Source: an uncultured Lachnospiraceae bacterium
Lineage (GTDB): Bacteria > Bacillota > Clostridia > Lachnospirales > Lachnospiraceae
Length of the DNA stretch: 64,000 nt
Assembly (NCBI GenBank): GCA_910587715.1
Contig: CAJUMV010000006.1
Coordinates: 1-64,000, forward strand
Direction: 5' to 3'
Shown: positions 34,178-43,369 of the stretch, in pieces
Numbering within the stretch: the stretch's first letter is position 1
Layout: each line of letters begins with the position of its first letter
Translations under genes and position numbers: made by a program
The notes under the pieces: generated by a model
What the model saw: the letters and a program-made list of their open reading frames with translations, nothing else
What the model was told of the DNA's origin: nothing
Database searches by the model: none

Positions 34178-35659
34178 ATGTTAAAGATATTGTCAATATA
34201 TTTGCCCCAATTTCATCGTGTTCCCGAGAATGATGAATGGTGGGGAGAGGGGTTTACGGAATGGACGGCGGTAAGGGGCGCAGAACCATTATTTGAAGGT
34301 CATAATCAGCCAAGGATTCCGTTGAATGAGAACTATTATGATTTATTGGAACATAAGACGATGGCGTGGCAGGCTGAGTTGATGCATAAGTACCATATAG
34401 ATGGAATGTGCATTTATCACTATTGGTTTGAGAATGGAAGGCGTATTTTGGAGAAACCAGCTGAAAACTTGTTGCAATGGACGGATATTCGAATGCCTTT
34501 CTGTTTTTACTGGGCCAATCAAACATGGTCAAGAACATGGAAAAAATTAAGGGATAGCTGTACATGGTCGAGAGTTTATGAAGGTTCAAAAAAAGAAAAT
34601 GAGACCGGAATTCTGTTAAAGCAAAGCTACGGTAGAGAAAAGGACTGGGAAGAACATTTTTTATATTTGTTACCATTTTTTAAGGATGATCGTTATATCA
34701 AAATAGATAATAAGCCGGTTTTTATTATTTACAGACCAGATGATATTTTTTCTCTGTGGGATATGGCTGCTTATTTTAACAGAAGAGCCCGGGAAACAGG
34801 GTTTGCAGGTATTTATTTTATTGGTTCTTGCGGGGATATGCAGCCGGGATTAAATGCAGTTTTTGAGAAACAGCCTGATTGGCGCTCCGATCTTTACGAT
34901 GAAATGTGGGAAATGACACTAAACAGTAAACAGGAAAAAGACTGTAAAACATATTTCTGTGGAGGAGTTGATTTCGACAATTCGCCAAGAATGGGGAAAA
35001 ACAGCTTTATCATAAAGGGGGCGACACCACAGAAATTCCAACAGTACTTTAGAAAACTGTACCTAAAAAGCCGCTTTTTGGATAATGAGTTTATATTTGT
35101 CAATGCATGGAATGAATGGGGAGAGGGAATGTATCTCGAACCAGATGAGACATGGGAATTTGGATATTTGGAAGCCATTCAAAATGTGGTTGAGGAATGT
35201 GGGGGAAAGATACCGAAAAATTTCAAAGAGGGATTTGCGGTCAAATATAAAACAGAAGATGAAATATACCTTAGAAAAGTAATGCGTAATGCGGACAGAT
35301 ATGGGACGTTGCTGAATAATTGGCTATGTTTACGGGAACGCAAGGTAGACTTTTCCCAATATTTTAAGAAATATGGCTATCAAAATATAGCAATTTATGG
35401 GATGGGTAAGCTGGGAATGCATCTACTGTACGAGTTAAAAGAGAGCGGCGTGACAGTGAAGTGCGGAATAGATAAAAACGGAGAAGGGATGGATAGTGAC
35501 ATAGCTGTTTATCATCCGAAGCAGCAAATTCCGAAAGTCGATGCGGTCATTATTACAATTACAGGTATGTATTTTGAAATCAGTGAAATATTGCGTCAAA
35601 ACATAAGCTGTCCTATGGTTACGATAGAAGAGATTGTACAGGAATTAATGTTTTTGTAA
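34178..35659 (+). CDS. WbsX/GH99-like glycan protein with C-terminal Rossmann module
   Basis: Residues about 1-380 match the WbsX or glycoside-hydrolase-99-like family found in O-antigen and capsule clusters: IYLPQFHRVPENDEWWGEGF at the start, YHYWFENGRRILEKP, and NAWNEWGEGMYLEPD. These act on or build mannose-type linkages, but the biochemical role in clusters is unsettled. Residues about 395-493 form a separate domain beginning NIAIYGMGKLG and containing VKCGIDKN and VDAVIITI. The same module recurs in other proteins of the locus. It starts at ATG behind GAGGAAGG. Confidence 0.8.
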   Translation: MLKILSIYLPQFHRVPENDEWWGEGFTEWTAVRGAEPLFEGHNQPRIPLNENYYDLLEHKTMAWQAELMHKYHIDGMCIYHYWFENGRRILEKPAENLLQWTDIRMPFCFYWANQTWSRTWKKLRDSCTWSRVYEGSKKENETGILLKQSYGREKDWEEHFLYLLPFFKDDRYIKIDNKPVFIIYRPDDIFSLWDMAAYFNRRARETGFAGIYFIGSCGDMQPGLNAVFEKQPDWRSDLYDEMWEMTLNSKQEKDCKTYFCGGVDFDNSPRMGKNSFIIKGATPQKFQQYFRKLYLKSRFLDNEFIFVNAWNEWGEGMYLEPDETWEFGYLEAIQNVVEECGGKIPKNFKEGFAVKYKTEDEIYLRKVMRNADRYGTLLNNWLCLRERKVDFSQYFKKYGYQNIAIYGMGKLGMHLLYELKESGVTVKCGIDKNGEGMDSDIAVYHPKQQIPKVDAVIITITGMYFEISEILRQNISCPMVTIEEIVQELMFL

Positions 35660-35683
35660 TTATACTGTCGGGAGGAAGACAAT

Positions 35684-37486
35684 TTGTGCGGGATATTTGG
35701 ATGTGTCGGCAAAATAGATAGGGAAAAAGCTTTACAGTGCGTGGAGCGAATCAAGCATAGAGGACCTGATGCTCTGAAAGTACATGCACTGGAGGGAGCC
35801 ACTTTAGGCCATGCAAGACTTGCCATTCTTGATACCGCAAAGAGAGCGGATCAACCTATGTGCGATGTAAGCGGACGTTATTGGATTGTATACAATGGAG
35901 AAATCTATAACTTTGTTGAATTGCGGCGGGAATTGGAAGGAAAAGGATATCAATTTCAGACAGAGGCTGATACGGAAGTATTGTTAAATGCCTATATTGA
36001 ATGGGGAGAAGCGTTTCAAGATAAATGTAACGGCATGTGGGCGCTTGCAATCTGGGATAATTTGGAAAAGAGACTCTTTTTAAGTCGGGATAGATTTGGG
36101 ATTAAACCGTTGTTTTTATATGTAAGCGGTGGATGCTTTTATTTTGCATCGGAAATGAAGGCCTTTTTTCCGGTTATGAAGGAGAAACGAGTCAATTATA
36201 TTCTGATGGATGAGTGGAATTGTTTCGGATATGAGGCAACCGAAGAATGTGTGATTCAGGGTATTACAAGATTTCCGGCAGGAATGTGCGGGATATATTG
36301 TGACGGGCAGATGACGAAGAAACGATGGTGGAATACATCCGATCACCTTATGACAGTTCCGAAGCGCTATGAGGAACAGGTCGAAATGTTAAGGGAACTG
36401 TTTTTGGATGCGTGTCGTATTAGAATGAGAAGTGATGTGCCGGTCGGGACTGCGTTGAGTGGAGGCATTGACTCAAGCTGCACTATTGGGGCGATGCATT
36501 ATCTATCAGGGGAGTCGTTTGAACGAAAAAATAATGATTGGCAGCACGCATTTTTATCCTATATGCCGGGAACCTTTGGCGACGAAGATGAATACGCCAC
36601 GCTGGCGGCTGAATACGTAAATGTTCCCTTGCAGCGAATAAAGGTTGAATCGCAGATTGGAATAGAAAAGTTGCTGGATTATCTGTATCTTTGCGAGGAA
36701 CCTTATATTACAAGCCCGGTACCCTTTTTACAAACGTATGGGGCAATTCGGGATGCGGGGATTAAAGTTACTTTGGATGGACACGGGGCAGATGAACTTT
36801 TTGGCGGGTACGGTTTCGATTTATTTGCGGCGCTGGGGGATACAGAAAGAGGCTCAAAGGAATTTGAAGAAATTGTTCGGACATATAATGACTCATGCCC
36901 GGTGTACAACCGGGTTGACAAAGAAACAGCAGTCAAGAATACCGTTTCTATTATGTGTAAAAACCGTGCTTTGGGGATAGAAAATGAAGTTTATGACAAA
37001 ATGGATGAGTTAAATAGGTGTTTGTATAGGGAGACTCATTATACGACTCTGCCCACTATTTTAAGATGCTACGATAGATATAGTATGGCCAATGGCCTGG
37101 AGATCAGAATGCCTTTCATGGATTATCGGATTGTCTGTTTTGCGTTTTCAATACCGTGGCAGTCTAAGATGAGAGACGGATATACAAAGAAAATTGTAAG
37201 AGATATGGGCGCTCCTTTTATGGATGGTCGGATTTTAAATAAAAAGGCTAAGATAGGCTGGAATTCACCTTCTACAGAGTGGTTTAAGGGAGAGTGGAGA
37301 GAATTTCTGATGGATACAATTCAATCCAGGGATTTTATCGAATGTGATCTGGTTAATGCGCTGGACATCTGCGCGGATGTAAATGAGTTCTTAAAGCATG
37401 GTGAAAACAGGTATCAAGATGGGGAAAGAATCTGGAGTAAGATTGTACCGTATCTTTGGAAGGAGGCAGTCATTGACAGAGCGTAG
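35684..37486 (+). CDS. asnB: Asparagine synthetase (glutamine-hydrolysing)
   Basis: This 600-residue amidotransferase has an N-terminal class II glutaminase domain, with the nucleophilic Cys2 in CGIFGC exposed after removal of Met, and a C-terminal ATP-pyrophosphatase domain with the PP-loop SGGIDSS near residue 259. The start is TTG at 35684 behind GGGAGG, which places the cysteine correctly. Within glycan loci such enzymes often amidate a uronic or other sugar acid instead of making free asparagine; the nonulosonate or a uronic acid could be the target. The final 14 bases overlap the next gene. Confidence 0.9.
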   Translation: MCGIFGCVGKIDREKALQCVERIKHRGPDALKVHALEGATLGHARLAILDTAKRADQPMCDVSGRYWIVYNGEIYNFVELRRELEGKGYQFQTEADTEVLLNAYIEWGEAFQDKCNGMWALAIWDNLEKRLFLSRDRFGIKPLFLYVSGGCFYFASEMKAFFPVMKEKRVNYILMDEWNCFGYEATEECVIQGITRFPAGMCGIYCDGQMTKKRWWNTSDHLMTVPKRYEEQVEMLRELFLDACRIRMRSDVPVGTALSGGIDSSCTIGAMHYLSGESFERKNNDWQHAFLSYMPGTFGDEDEYATLAAEYVNVPLQRIKVESQIGIEKLLDYLYLCEEPYITSPVPFLQTYGAIRDAGIKVTLDGHGADELFGGYGFDLFAALGDTERGSKEFEEIVRTYNDSCPVYNRVDKETAVKNTVSIMCKNRALGIENEVYDKMDELNRCLYRETHYTTLPTILRCYDRYSMANGLEIRMPFMDYRIVCFAFSIPWQSKMRDGYTKKIVRDMGAPFMDGRILNKKAKIGWNSPSTEWFKGEWREFLMDTIQSRDFIECDLVNALDICADVNEFLKHGENRYQDGERIWSKIVPYLWKEAVIDRA

Positions 37487-37913
37487 TGAAGGTAAAATGG
37501 TAAAAGAAGAGATGGCAGGTATCGTAGAAAATTGCGGAACACTGTCGGGCAATGCCTTTAAGCTTGAGACTGCGTTGGCATGGATCAGATGTGCGCAAAG
37601 AGGGAAGTCGCCTATAGATAGATTGAGAGAAAAAAATATAGAACGGATTATTGTTTATGGCATAACGGAATTGGGCGAATTGCTAGTTGAAGAAGCATGT
37701 AGAAAGAAGTATAAAGTATTGGCGATAGCGGATAGAGCTGTGCAGGAAGGCGGATATGAGTATCGAGGAATTCCTGTTATAGCAAGGAAACAACTGGAAA
37801 AATACAGCAATGAAGTGATTGTAGTTACTTCCATGACCTTTTGGGAAGAGATAAGGGATGAACTTTATGCGGAAGGGTGCAGGTGTGTTATTGCACTGAG
37901 AGAAATAATGTAG
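37473..37913 (+). CDS. Free-standing Rossmann-like module protein
   Basis: This 146-residue protein starts at TTG 37473 behind AGGAGG, inside the end of the asparagine synthetase gene. Its N terminus is helical; residues about 55-146 form the recurrent module of this locus, beginning RIIVYGITELGELL and containing VLAIADRA and VIVVTSMTFWEEI. The first strand and glycine turn suggest nucleotide or sugar-nucleotide binding, but the turn lacks the full G-x-G-x-x-G. No known function. It may partner with the neighbouring transferases. Confidence 0.65.
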   Translation: MTERSEGKMVKEEMAGIVENCGTLSGNAFKLETALAWIRCAQRGKSPIDRLREKNIERIIVYGITELGELLVEEACRKKYKVLAIADRAVQEGGYEYRGIPVIARKQLEKYSNEVIVVTSMTFWEEIRDELYAEGCRCVIALREIM

Positions 37914-37936
37914 TCGGAAGGTGTGTGGGGATATTG

Positions 37937-39067
37937 ATGAAAATAGCAACACTTTTGTTTACATACAACAGAAGCGGACACACAAAAGCGGTGCTGGATG
38001 CGCTGTCGGAAAACAGCATGCGGCCTGAGAAATTATTTGTTTTTCAGGATGGTTTGCGCGACGGTATGGATGACAGTGAGTGGAAAAAAGTAAATCGACT
38101 GATTCATGCGATAGATTGGTGTGAGCGGGAAATTGTTGTTTCTAAACATAATAAGGGGCTGGCAAAATCCATTGTTTCGGGGATTAACTATGTCCTTTTA
38201 GAATATGATGCTGTGATTATACTCGAAGATGACTGTGTGCCAACATCCGGTTTTATGCGGTTTATGCAACAATGCTTTGAGAAGTATGAAAAGGAAGAGA
38301 CCGTATATTCTGTGAGTGGATATGCGTGGCCGATTCCCGTGGAATCTCAAGAATATGATGCATATTTTTGTGGTAGAATTTCCAGTTGGGGATGGGGAAC
38401 ATGGAAAGACCGTTGGGTAAAATTTGAGAGAAATTACGATTTGTTGAATGACATAAGAAGTAATGAAGAGGCATCTAAAAGATTATCACAGTGGGGAGGA
38501 AGGGATACACTTCCAATCCTGTTGGGAAATATTAACGGAAATATAGATTCATGGGCTGTGTTTTGGAGTTTGAAGATAATTACGAATAACGGCTTATGTA
38601 TCAATCCGTATCGGTCTTTGATTGCAAATATTGGGTGTGACGGCAGCGGTGAGCATTGTGGAACAAGTGATATGGCAAAGACACAGATGCAGGAGAAGGA
38701 GATTGAAATATACCGGCTTCCGACACCGCAGATAAATGAAGAGGTTCGGGATGCGTTTCAGCAATTATATGGTGATTATTATCATAGGGATGGATTAACC
38801 AAAGTTCTGATATGGGGGATGGGAAACTTATATAATCGGCATAAAAAGCATTTATTGCAGAGAGTGACAGTGGAGGCATTTATAGACTCTTTCAAAAAAT
38901 ATAAATTTTTTGAAGGGAAAAAAGTCATAAGAGAGGACGAAATATCTGGGTTTGATTTTGAAAAAATAATAATTGAAATTGAGAATCAAGAAGAGGCACA
39001 GAAAATAAAAAATCATTTGATTCAGAAGTATAAAATAAGTGAAAATTGTATTCTGATTGATTTATGA
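37937..39067 (+). CDS. Glycosyltransferase (GT-A, WGWGTW type) with Rossmann module
   Basis: The 376-residue product has a GT-A transferase domain: LLFTYNRSGHTKAVL at the N terminus, a metal-binding IILEDDCVP, SGYAWPIP and the SSWGWGTWKDRW motif typical of a capsule sugar-transferase family. Residues about 285-376 form a copy of the recurrent module (VLIWGMGNLYN, VEAFIDSF). It starts at ATG 37937, which puts the first beta-strand at the N terminus. Donor and acceptor are unknown. Confidence 0.78.
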   Translation: MKIATLLFTYNRSGHTKAVLDALSENSMRPEKLFVFQDGLRDGMDDSEWKKVNRLIHAIDWCEREIVVSKHNKGLAKSIVSGINYVLLEYDAVIILEDDCVPTSGFMRFMQQCFEKYEKEETVYSVSGYAWPIPVESQEYDAYFCGRISSWGWGTWKDRWVKFERNYDLLNDIRSNEEASKRLSQWGGRDTLPILLGNINGNIDSWAVFWSLKIITNNGLCINPYRSLIANIGCDGSGEHCGTSDMAKTQMQEKEIEIYRLPTPQINEEVRDAFQQLYGDYYHRDGLTKVLIWGMGNLYNRHKKHLLQRVTVEAFIDSFKKYKFFEGKKVIREDEISGFDFEKIIIEIENQEEAQKIKNHLIQKYKISENCILIDL

Positions 39068-39093
39068 AGCAGTTATTTTTGGAGAGCTAAGGA

Positions 39094-40254
39094 ATGAACA
39101 TTTTATATGTGACAGGGATATTTGCGAAAGATCGGCATGAGCCGATTCAGGGAGGCATGGCAAAAGCTGTTTTAATGAATGCGGCTGGTATGAAAAAAAG
39201 GGGGCATACCGTTTCCGTTCTTACGGCGGATAGTGTAGAGCGGATTTGGAGTTATGAGGGGATACGAATTGTTTCCGTTCAAGCGACTTCTGGATGGCTG
39301 GATAAAAAGGATATATATAAAGCGGCTGCTATTGTAAAAAGGGAATTCCGAATTGAAAAAGCAATTCGAAAACTATTAAAAACTGAAAGAATAGATGTCA
39401 TTCAATATACGGGATGGTTTGGTGTGGGTCTGTTTCACACCAAAGTTCCTGCGATAATGAGAGTTTCTTCGTATACGAAAGCGCAGCTTTCTGCCTGTTA
39501 CAGTCGACAGACTGTTAAAGTGTTAAGTTTTTTTGAGCGATGTGCGGCAAGAAGGATGAATGCAATTTATGCGCCAAGTAATATTATGGCAAAGGCTTTG
39601 GGAGAAGATATCCATAGAAAGGTATATGTGATAGAGACGCCCTTTGTAAAAGAGGAGTTGGAGGAGGACGACTCTATTGTGAGACAAAAACTTTGTAATA
39701 AGAGATATTTATTGTTTTTTGGCAGGATGACAGAGGACAAAGGAATCGGAGTGATTCGGGATTGTGTGTATAATGTGCTGCAAGCATATCGTGAAATATA
39801 TTTTGTTTTTGCAGGAACTGCAGGAAAAGATATTTGTTCAGAAATACTGTCAGCAGCTGGAGAATATAAAAAACGGATTATCTTTTTGGGGTCTGTATCA
39901 CACGAAAAACTATATCCGATAATTAGGAGTGCTGAAATAATTTTGATGCCTTCGCTTAAAGATAACTTTCCTAATGCCTGTGCGGAGGCCTTATCATTAC
40001 ATAAAATTATAATAGGTTCAGAGAACAGCAGTCTGGAGCAATTTATAACAGATGGGTATAACGGATTTCTGATACGGAATGGTTCTCCAGACAGTTTGAA
40101 GAATAAAATAGACTATGTGTTTCGGTTAAGTGAAAAAGATAAGGAAATAATACGTGGCAGAACACAGGAAAAGATACAGGATTTAGACCCGGACAAATAT
40201 TTTGGGATAGTAGAACATATGATGCAGAGAGTTATTAAAAGGTATTGTGTATGA
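39094..40254 (+). CDS. Family 4 glycosyltransferase
   Basis: This 386-residue GT-B enzyme has an N-terminal acceptor domain with the glycine-rich loop EPIQGGMAK and a C-terminal donor domain with LLFFGRMTEDKGI, the LPS-type EKL-like segment and MPSLKDNFPNACAEALS, the E-x7-E nucleotide-sugar site of GT4. It is a retaining transferase; the sugar is unknown. It starts at ATG behind GGAGAGCTAAGG and overlaps the next start as ATGA. Confidence 0.9.
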   Translation: MNILYVTGIFAKDRHEPIQGGMAKAVLMNAAGMKKRGHTVSVLTADSVERIWSYEGIRIVSVQATSGWLDKKDIYKAAAIVKREFRIEKAIRKLLKTERIDVIQYTGWFGVGLFHTKVPAIMRVSSYTKAQLSACYSRQTVKVLSFFERCAARRMNAIYAPSNIMAKALGEDIHRKVYVIETPFVKEELEEDDSIVRQKLCNKRYLLFFGRMTEDKGIGVIRDCVYNVLQAYREIYFVFAGTAGKDICSEILSAAGEYKKRIIFLGSVSHEKLYPIIRSAEIILMPSLKDNFPNACAEALSLHKIIIGSENSSLEQFITDGYNGFLIRNGSPDSLKNKIDYVFRLSEKDKEIIRGRTQEKIQDLDPDKYFGIVEHMMQRVIKRYCV

Positions 40255-41150
40255 ATGTTAACGAGAGAACAAGAGAGTTGTATAAAAAAACAAGTAATCT
40301 GATAAGGGAAATTACAATAAGAGTTTTTCCTCAATATGTCAATGAGAAAGAATATAAGAAACATACGGGGAAAAGCATAAATATGAAGGAGCCCCATACA
40401 TATTCAGAAAAGATAAGATATATTATGCTTCACTCCGGTCAGGATAAGCTTATGGCATTATGTGCAGATAAATATAATGTCAGAAAATACATTAAAAGGA
40501 AGGGACTGGGATTTTTACTGAATACGTTATATGGAGTGTATGAAAATGTAGATGAGATAGATCTTGATGCTTTGCCGAATCAATTTGTGCTGAAATGTGT
40601 TCATGGATCTGCATATAATGTGATATGTAAAAATAAGTCAAAATTTGATTGGGAGAAAGAGAAGAAAAAATTGCGGGAATGGCAAAAAGAAAATTATGGC
40701 TATAAATATGGCGAATTATTCTATTGCAATCTTAGACCACGTATTATATGTGAAAAATATTTGGAGGATAGTAACGGTGAATTGCTGGATTATAAGGTGC
40801 ATTGTTTTGGCGGAGAACCAAGAATGATACAGGTGGATTTTGACCGTTATACGGGGAAAAGGCATACAAGAAATTTTTATAGCGTTGACTGGGAAGATAT
40901 TCCTGTAAGTGTTTTATATCCGCGCAACAGGGAAAGAAAACAGGAAAAACCCGAGTGCCTGAAACAAATGTTGGAATATGCTCGTATTTTAGCAAGGGAT
41001 TTTCCCATGGTCAGAGTAGACTTTTATTATATAGATAAAAAAATTATTTTTGGTGAATTGACGTTTGCGCATGGATGTGGCGTGGAGAAGATTATACCTC
41101 CAAAATACGATAAGCTGTGGGGAGATTGGATTTATCTTCCGGGGAGATAA
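40251..41150 (+). CDS. TupA-like ATP-grasp protein
   Basis: The 299-residue product resembles the TupA-like ATP-grasp family common in polysaccharide clusters: MKEPHTYSEKI, CADKYNVRKYI, FVLKCVHGSAYNVI and a C-terminal MVRVDFYYID...FGELTFAHGCG. ATP-grasp enzymes join an amine or thiol to a carboxylate; some members make the teichuronopeptide in alkaliphilic Bacillus. A possible role is amide-linking an amino acid to a sugar acid in the polymer. The ATG at 40251 overlaps the preceding stop as ATGA. Confidence 0.8.
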   Translation: MNVNERTRELYKKTSNLIREITIRVFPQYVNEKEYKKHTGKSINMKEPHTYSEKIRYIMLHSGQDKLMALCADKYNVRKYIKRKGLGFLLNTLYGVYENVDEIDLDALPNQFVLKCVHGSAYNVICKNKSKFDWEKEKKKLREWQKENYGYKYGELFYCNLRPRIICEKYLEDSNGELLDYKVHCFGGEPRMIQVDFDRYTGKRHTRNFYSVDWEDIPVSVLYPRNRERKQEKPECLKQMLEYARILARDFPMVRVDFYYIDKKIIFGELTFAHGCGVEKIIPPKYDKLWGDWIYLPGR

Positions 41151-41153
41151 AAA

Positions 41154-42593
41154 ATGGGAAATTATTTTTATTTTAATGAAAAATGTGAGTATCCCAAAGA
41201 CAGGTTTTACAGACCGAGCGAATTATATCCAGAATATTTATTTAAAGATATGGGTGTATCTGAAGAAAAAAATAATGTTTATGAAATGATTCGCAATATG
41301 TTCATTGAGCTTGGACTGGATAAAGAAAATTTGGGAACTGAAAAATGGAATCCGCTGGGGCAATATATAAAAAGAGGGCAAACAGTATTAATAAAGCCTA
41401 ATTTGGTGACGGATAAAAATGGTGCGGAGGCAAATCGGAGAAAAGCGATGGAATGTTTAATCACACATCCGTCGGTAGTTAAATGTATTTTGGACTATGT
41501 TTTGCTCGCTCTGGACGGGACGGGTGAGGTGATTGTGGGAGACGCTCCAATACAAGACTGCGATTTTTTGCGATTAAAAAGAGTGAGTGGATATCAAGGG
41601 CTGGAGGACTTTTATAGACAAAATTATTCCAAAAGCTTTGAGATTAAGGATTTTAGAAAGATAATATTAACGGATCAACATGGTAGGAAAGTACAGTCTG
41701 AGAATAAAAGGATGGAGTATGATACGCGGACTGTAAATTTGGCTGAAAAATCATACTTTTATGGAAAAAAATATGAAGGGACATTGCGAATTACCAATTA
41801 TGATGCAGAGGACACGAATCAGCATCATCGTGGAAAAGTGCAGGAATATTGTTTGAACAGCGCTTGTCTGGCATCGGATGTAATTATAAGCCTTCCGAAA
41901 CCCAAAACGCATAGGTTGGCAGGCTATACCGGCGCATTAAAAAATTTTGTGGGAATTAACGCGAGAAAAGAATACTTGCCGCACCATAGAAAGGGTGAAA
42001 GCCAAAAAGGCGGGGATGAATATCCGACTGCAGATAGCGTCAAAAAATTTTCAAGTCAATTGGATGACTGGAAAAATAAAGCGTATAAGAAAAATTTTGA
42101 ACTCTTTGCGTCAATAATCACGCATATGAATGTAAAAATTATGAGGGGGCATAAGGATCAAACCAGATATGGAATGTGGTATGGAAATGATACGATATGG
42201 CGGACTATCTTGGATTTGAACCGTATCATAAATTATTGTGATCGTGAAGGGGATATGAAGAATACGAGACAAAGAGAGATAATTTATTTTGGCGATATGG
42301 TTGTGTGTGGAGAGAAAGAAGGTCCGTTATCACCATCATATAAAAAAATTGGTGGAATTCTTTTTGCGGACAGAGCGGTGGAATTTGATTTATATCTAAC
42401 GAAATTAATGGGATATGATTATTTAAAGATTCCGACTCTCAAAAATGCGATGAAAGATAAAATGCTTTACGATGGTGAAACCGTTTTTTTTCGTTCTAAT
42501 CGATCTGAGTATTGTGGAGATATAAATAAAAAGGTTGAAAGTTTTGATTTTGTGCCAACAAGTGGATGGAGAGGACATATAGAACAAAAATGA
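41154..42593 (+). CDS. DUF362-domain protein
   Basis: The 479-residue product contains the DUF362 pattern: VLIKPNLVTDKNG near residue 80, GEVIVGDAPIQDCDF, and LASDVIISLPKPKTHRLAGYTGALKNFVGI near residue 240. No 4Fe-4S ferredoxin domain is present, unlike many DUF362 proteins. The function in glycan loci is unknown. It follows the ATP-grasp gene by 3 bases, so the pair probably acts together. It starts at ATG behind GGGGAG. Confidence 0.82.
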   Translation: MGNYFYFNEKCEYPKDRFYRPSELYPEYLFKDMGVSEEKNNVYEMIRNMFIELGLDKENLGTEKWNPLGQYIKRGQTVLIKPNLVTDKNGAEANRRKAMECLITHPSVVKCILDYVLLALDGTGEVIVGDAPIQDCDFLRLKRVSGYQGLEDFYRQNYSKSFEIKDFRKIILTDQHGRKVQSENKRMEYDTRTVNLAEKSYFYGKKYEGTLRITNYDAEDTNQHHRGKVQEYCLNSACLASDVIISLPKPKTHRLAGYTGALKNFVGINARKEYLPHHRKGESQKGGDEYPTADSVKKFSSQLDDWKNKAYKKNFELFASIITHMNVKIMRGHKDQTRYGMWYGNDTIWRTILDLNRIINYCDREGDMKNTRQREIIYFGDMVVCGEKEGPLSPSYKKIGGILFADRAVEFDLYLTKLMGYDYLKIPTLKNAMKDKMLYDGETVFFRSNRSEYCGDINKKVESFDFVPTSGWRGHIEQK

Positions 42594-42652
42594 AATGGAA
42601 TATGTGCGGAAAACGGGATTCCTAACATTTATGTAGGAGCGACATTGAAACA

Positions 42653-43354
42653 ATGAAATTTACAGTAATAACGATTGCTTACAACGAAGAAAAAAATATA
42701 GCAAAAACCATGCAGAGCGTTCTTGGTCAGGATTATGACGGGTTGGAATATCTAATTATAGACGGCGGTTCCTCGGACAATACCGTGGAGACTGCAAAAA
42801 AGCTGGCGAAAGAATCCGGGCGGGATGTAAAGATATACAGCGAGCCTGACTTTGGCATTTATAATGCAATGAACCGGGGAATTACAAGGGCTTCGGGGGA
42901 TTATGTAATCTTTATGAATGCAGGAGATTCTTTTTATAAAGATACTATTTTATCAGACATAGCAGAACAGATTCAGCAAAACGGGAAGGCAGTCTATTAT
43001 GGGCAGGCGTACCTGATGAAAAACGGCCGATGCGTGGGGAAAAATACGACGAAGCATAAGATGCTTCTGAAAGGGAAGATGCCGATTCATCAAAGCGTCG
43101 CGTCGCCTTTGTCTTTACTTAAAAAATATTATTTTAATGAAACATATAAAATCAGAGGTGATTATGACTGGATTCTTAAATGTCATAAGGCTGGAGTTAA
43201 ATTTGTAAATATGGATTTCCCGGTATGCAGTTATGATTGCAGCGGCCTGTCAGCCAGAGCATCGGCGAAAAAGCTTTTGCGGCAGGAAACGCTAGCAATT
43301 CGCAGAGATATTTACCCGGTCATCGGTAGGATTTGTGAGCAACTTGGCATGTGA
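42653..43354 (+). CDS. Family 2 glycosyltransferase
   Basis: This 233-residue GT-A enzyme has the WcaA/colanic-acid-type start TVITIAYNEEKNIAKTMQSV, the IDGGSSDNT nucleotide-binding turn, and FGIYNAMNRGI with FMNAGDSF as the acidic metal site, followed by a late RGDYDWILK. It is short and lacks membrane segments, so it is a soluble or peripheral inverting transferase. The sugar is unknown. Confidence 0.9.
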   Translation: MKFTVITIAYNEEKNIAKTMQSVLGQDYDGLEYLIIDGGSSDNTVETAKKLAKESGRDVKIYSEPDFGIYNAMNRGITRASGDYVIFMNAGDSFYKDTILSDIAEQIQQNGKAVYYGQAYLMKNGRCVGKNTTKHKMLLKGKMPIHQSVASPLSLLKKYYFNETYKIRGDYDWILKCHKAGVKFVNMDFPVCSYDCSGLSARASAKKLLRQETLAIRRDIYPVIGRICEQLGM

Positions 43355-43369
43355 TTAAGAAAGGATATT

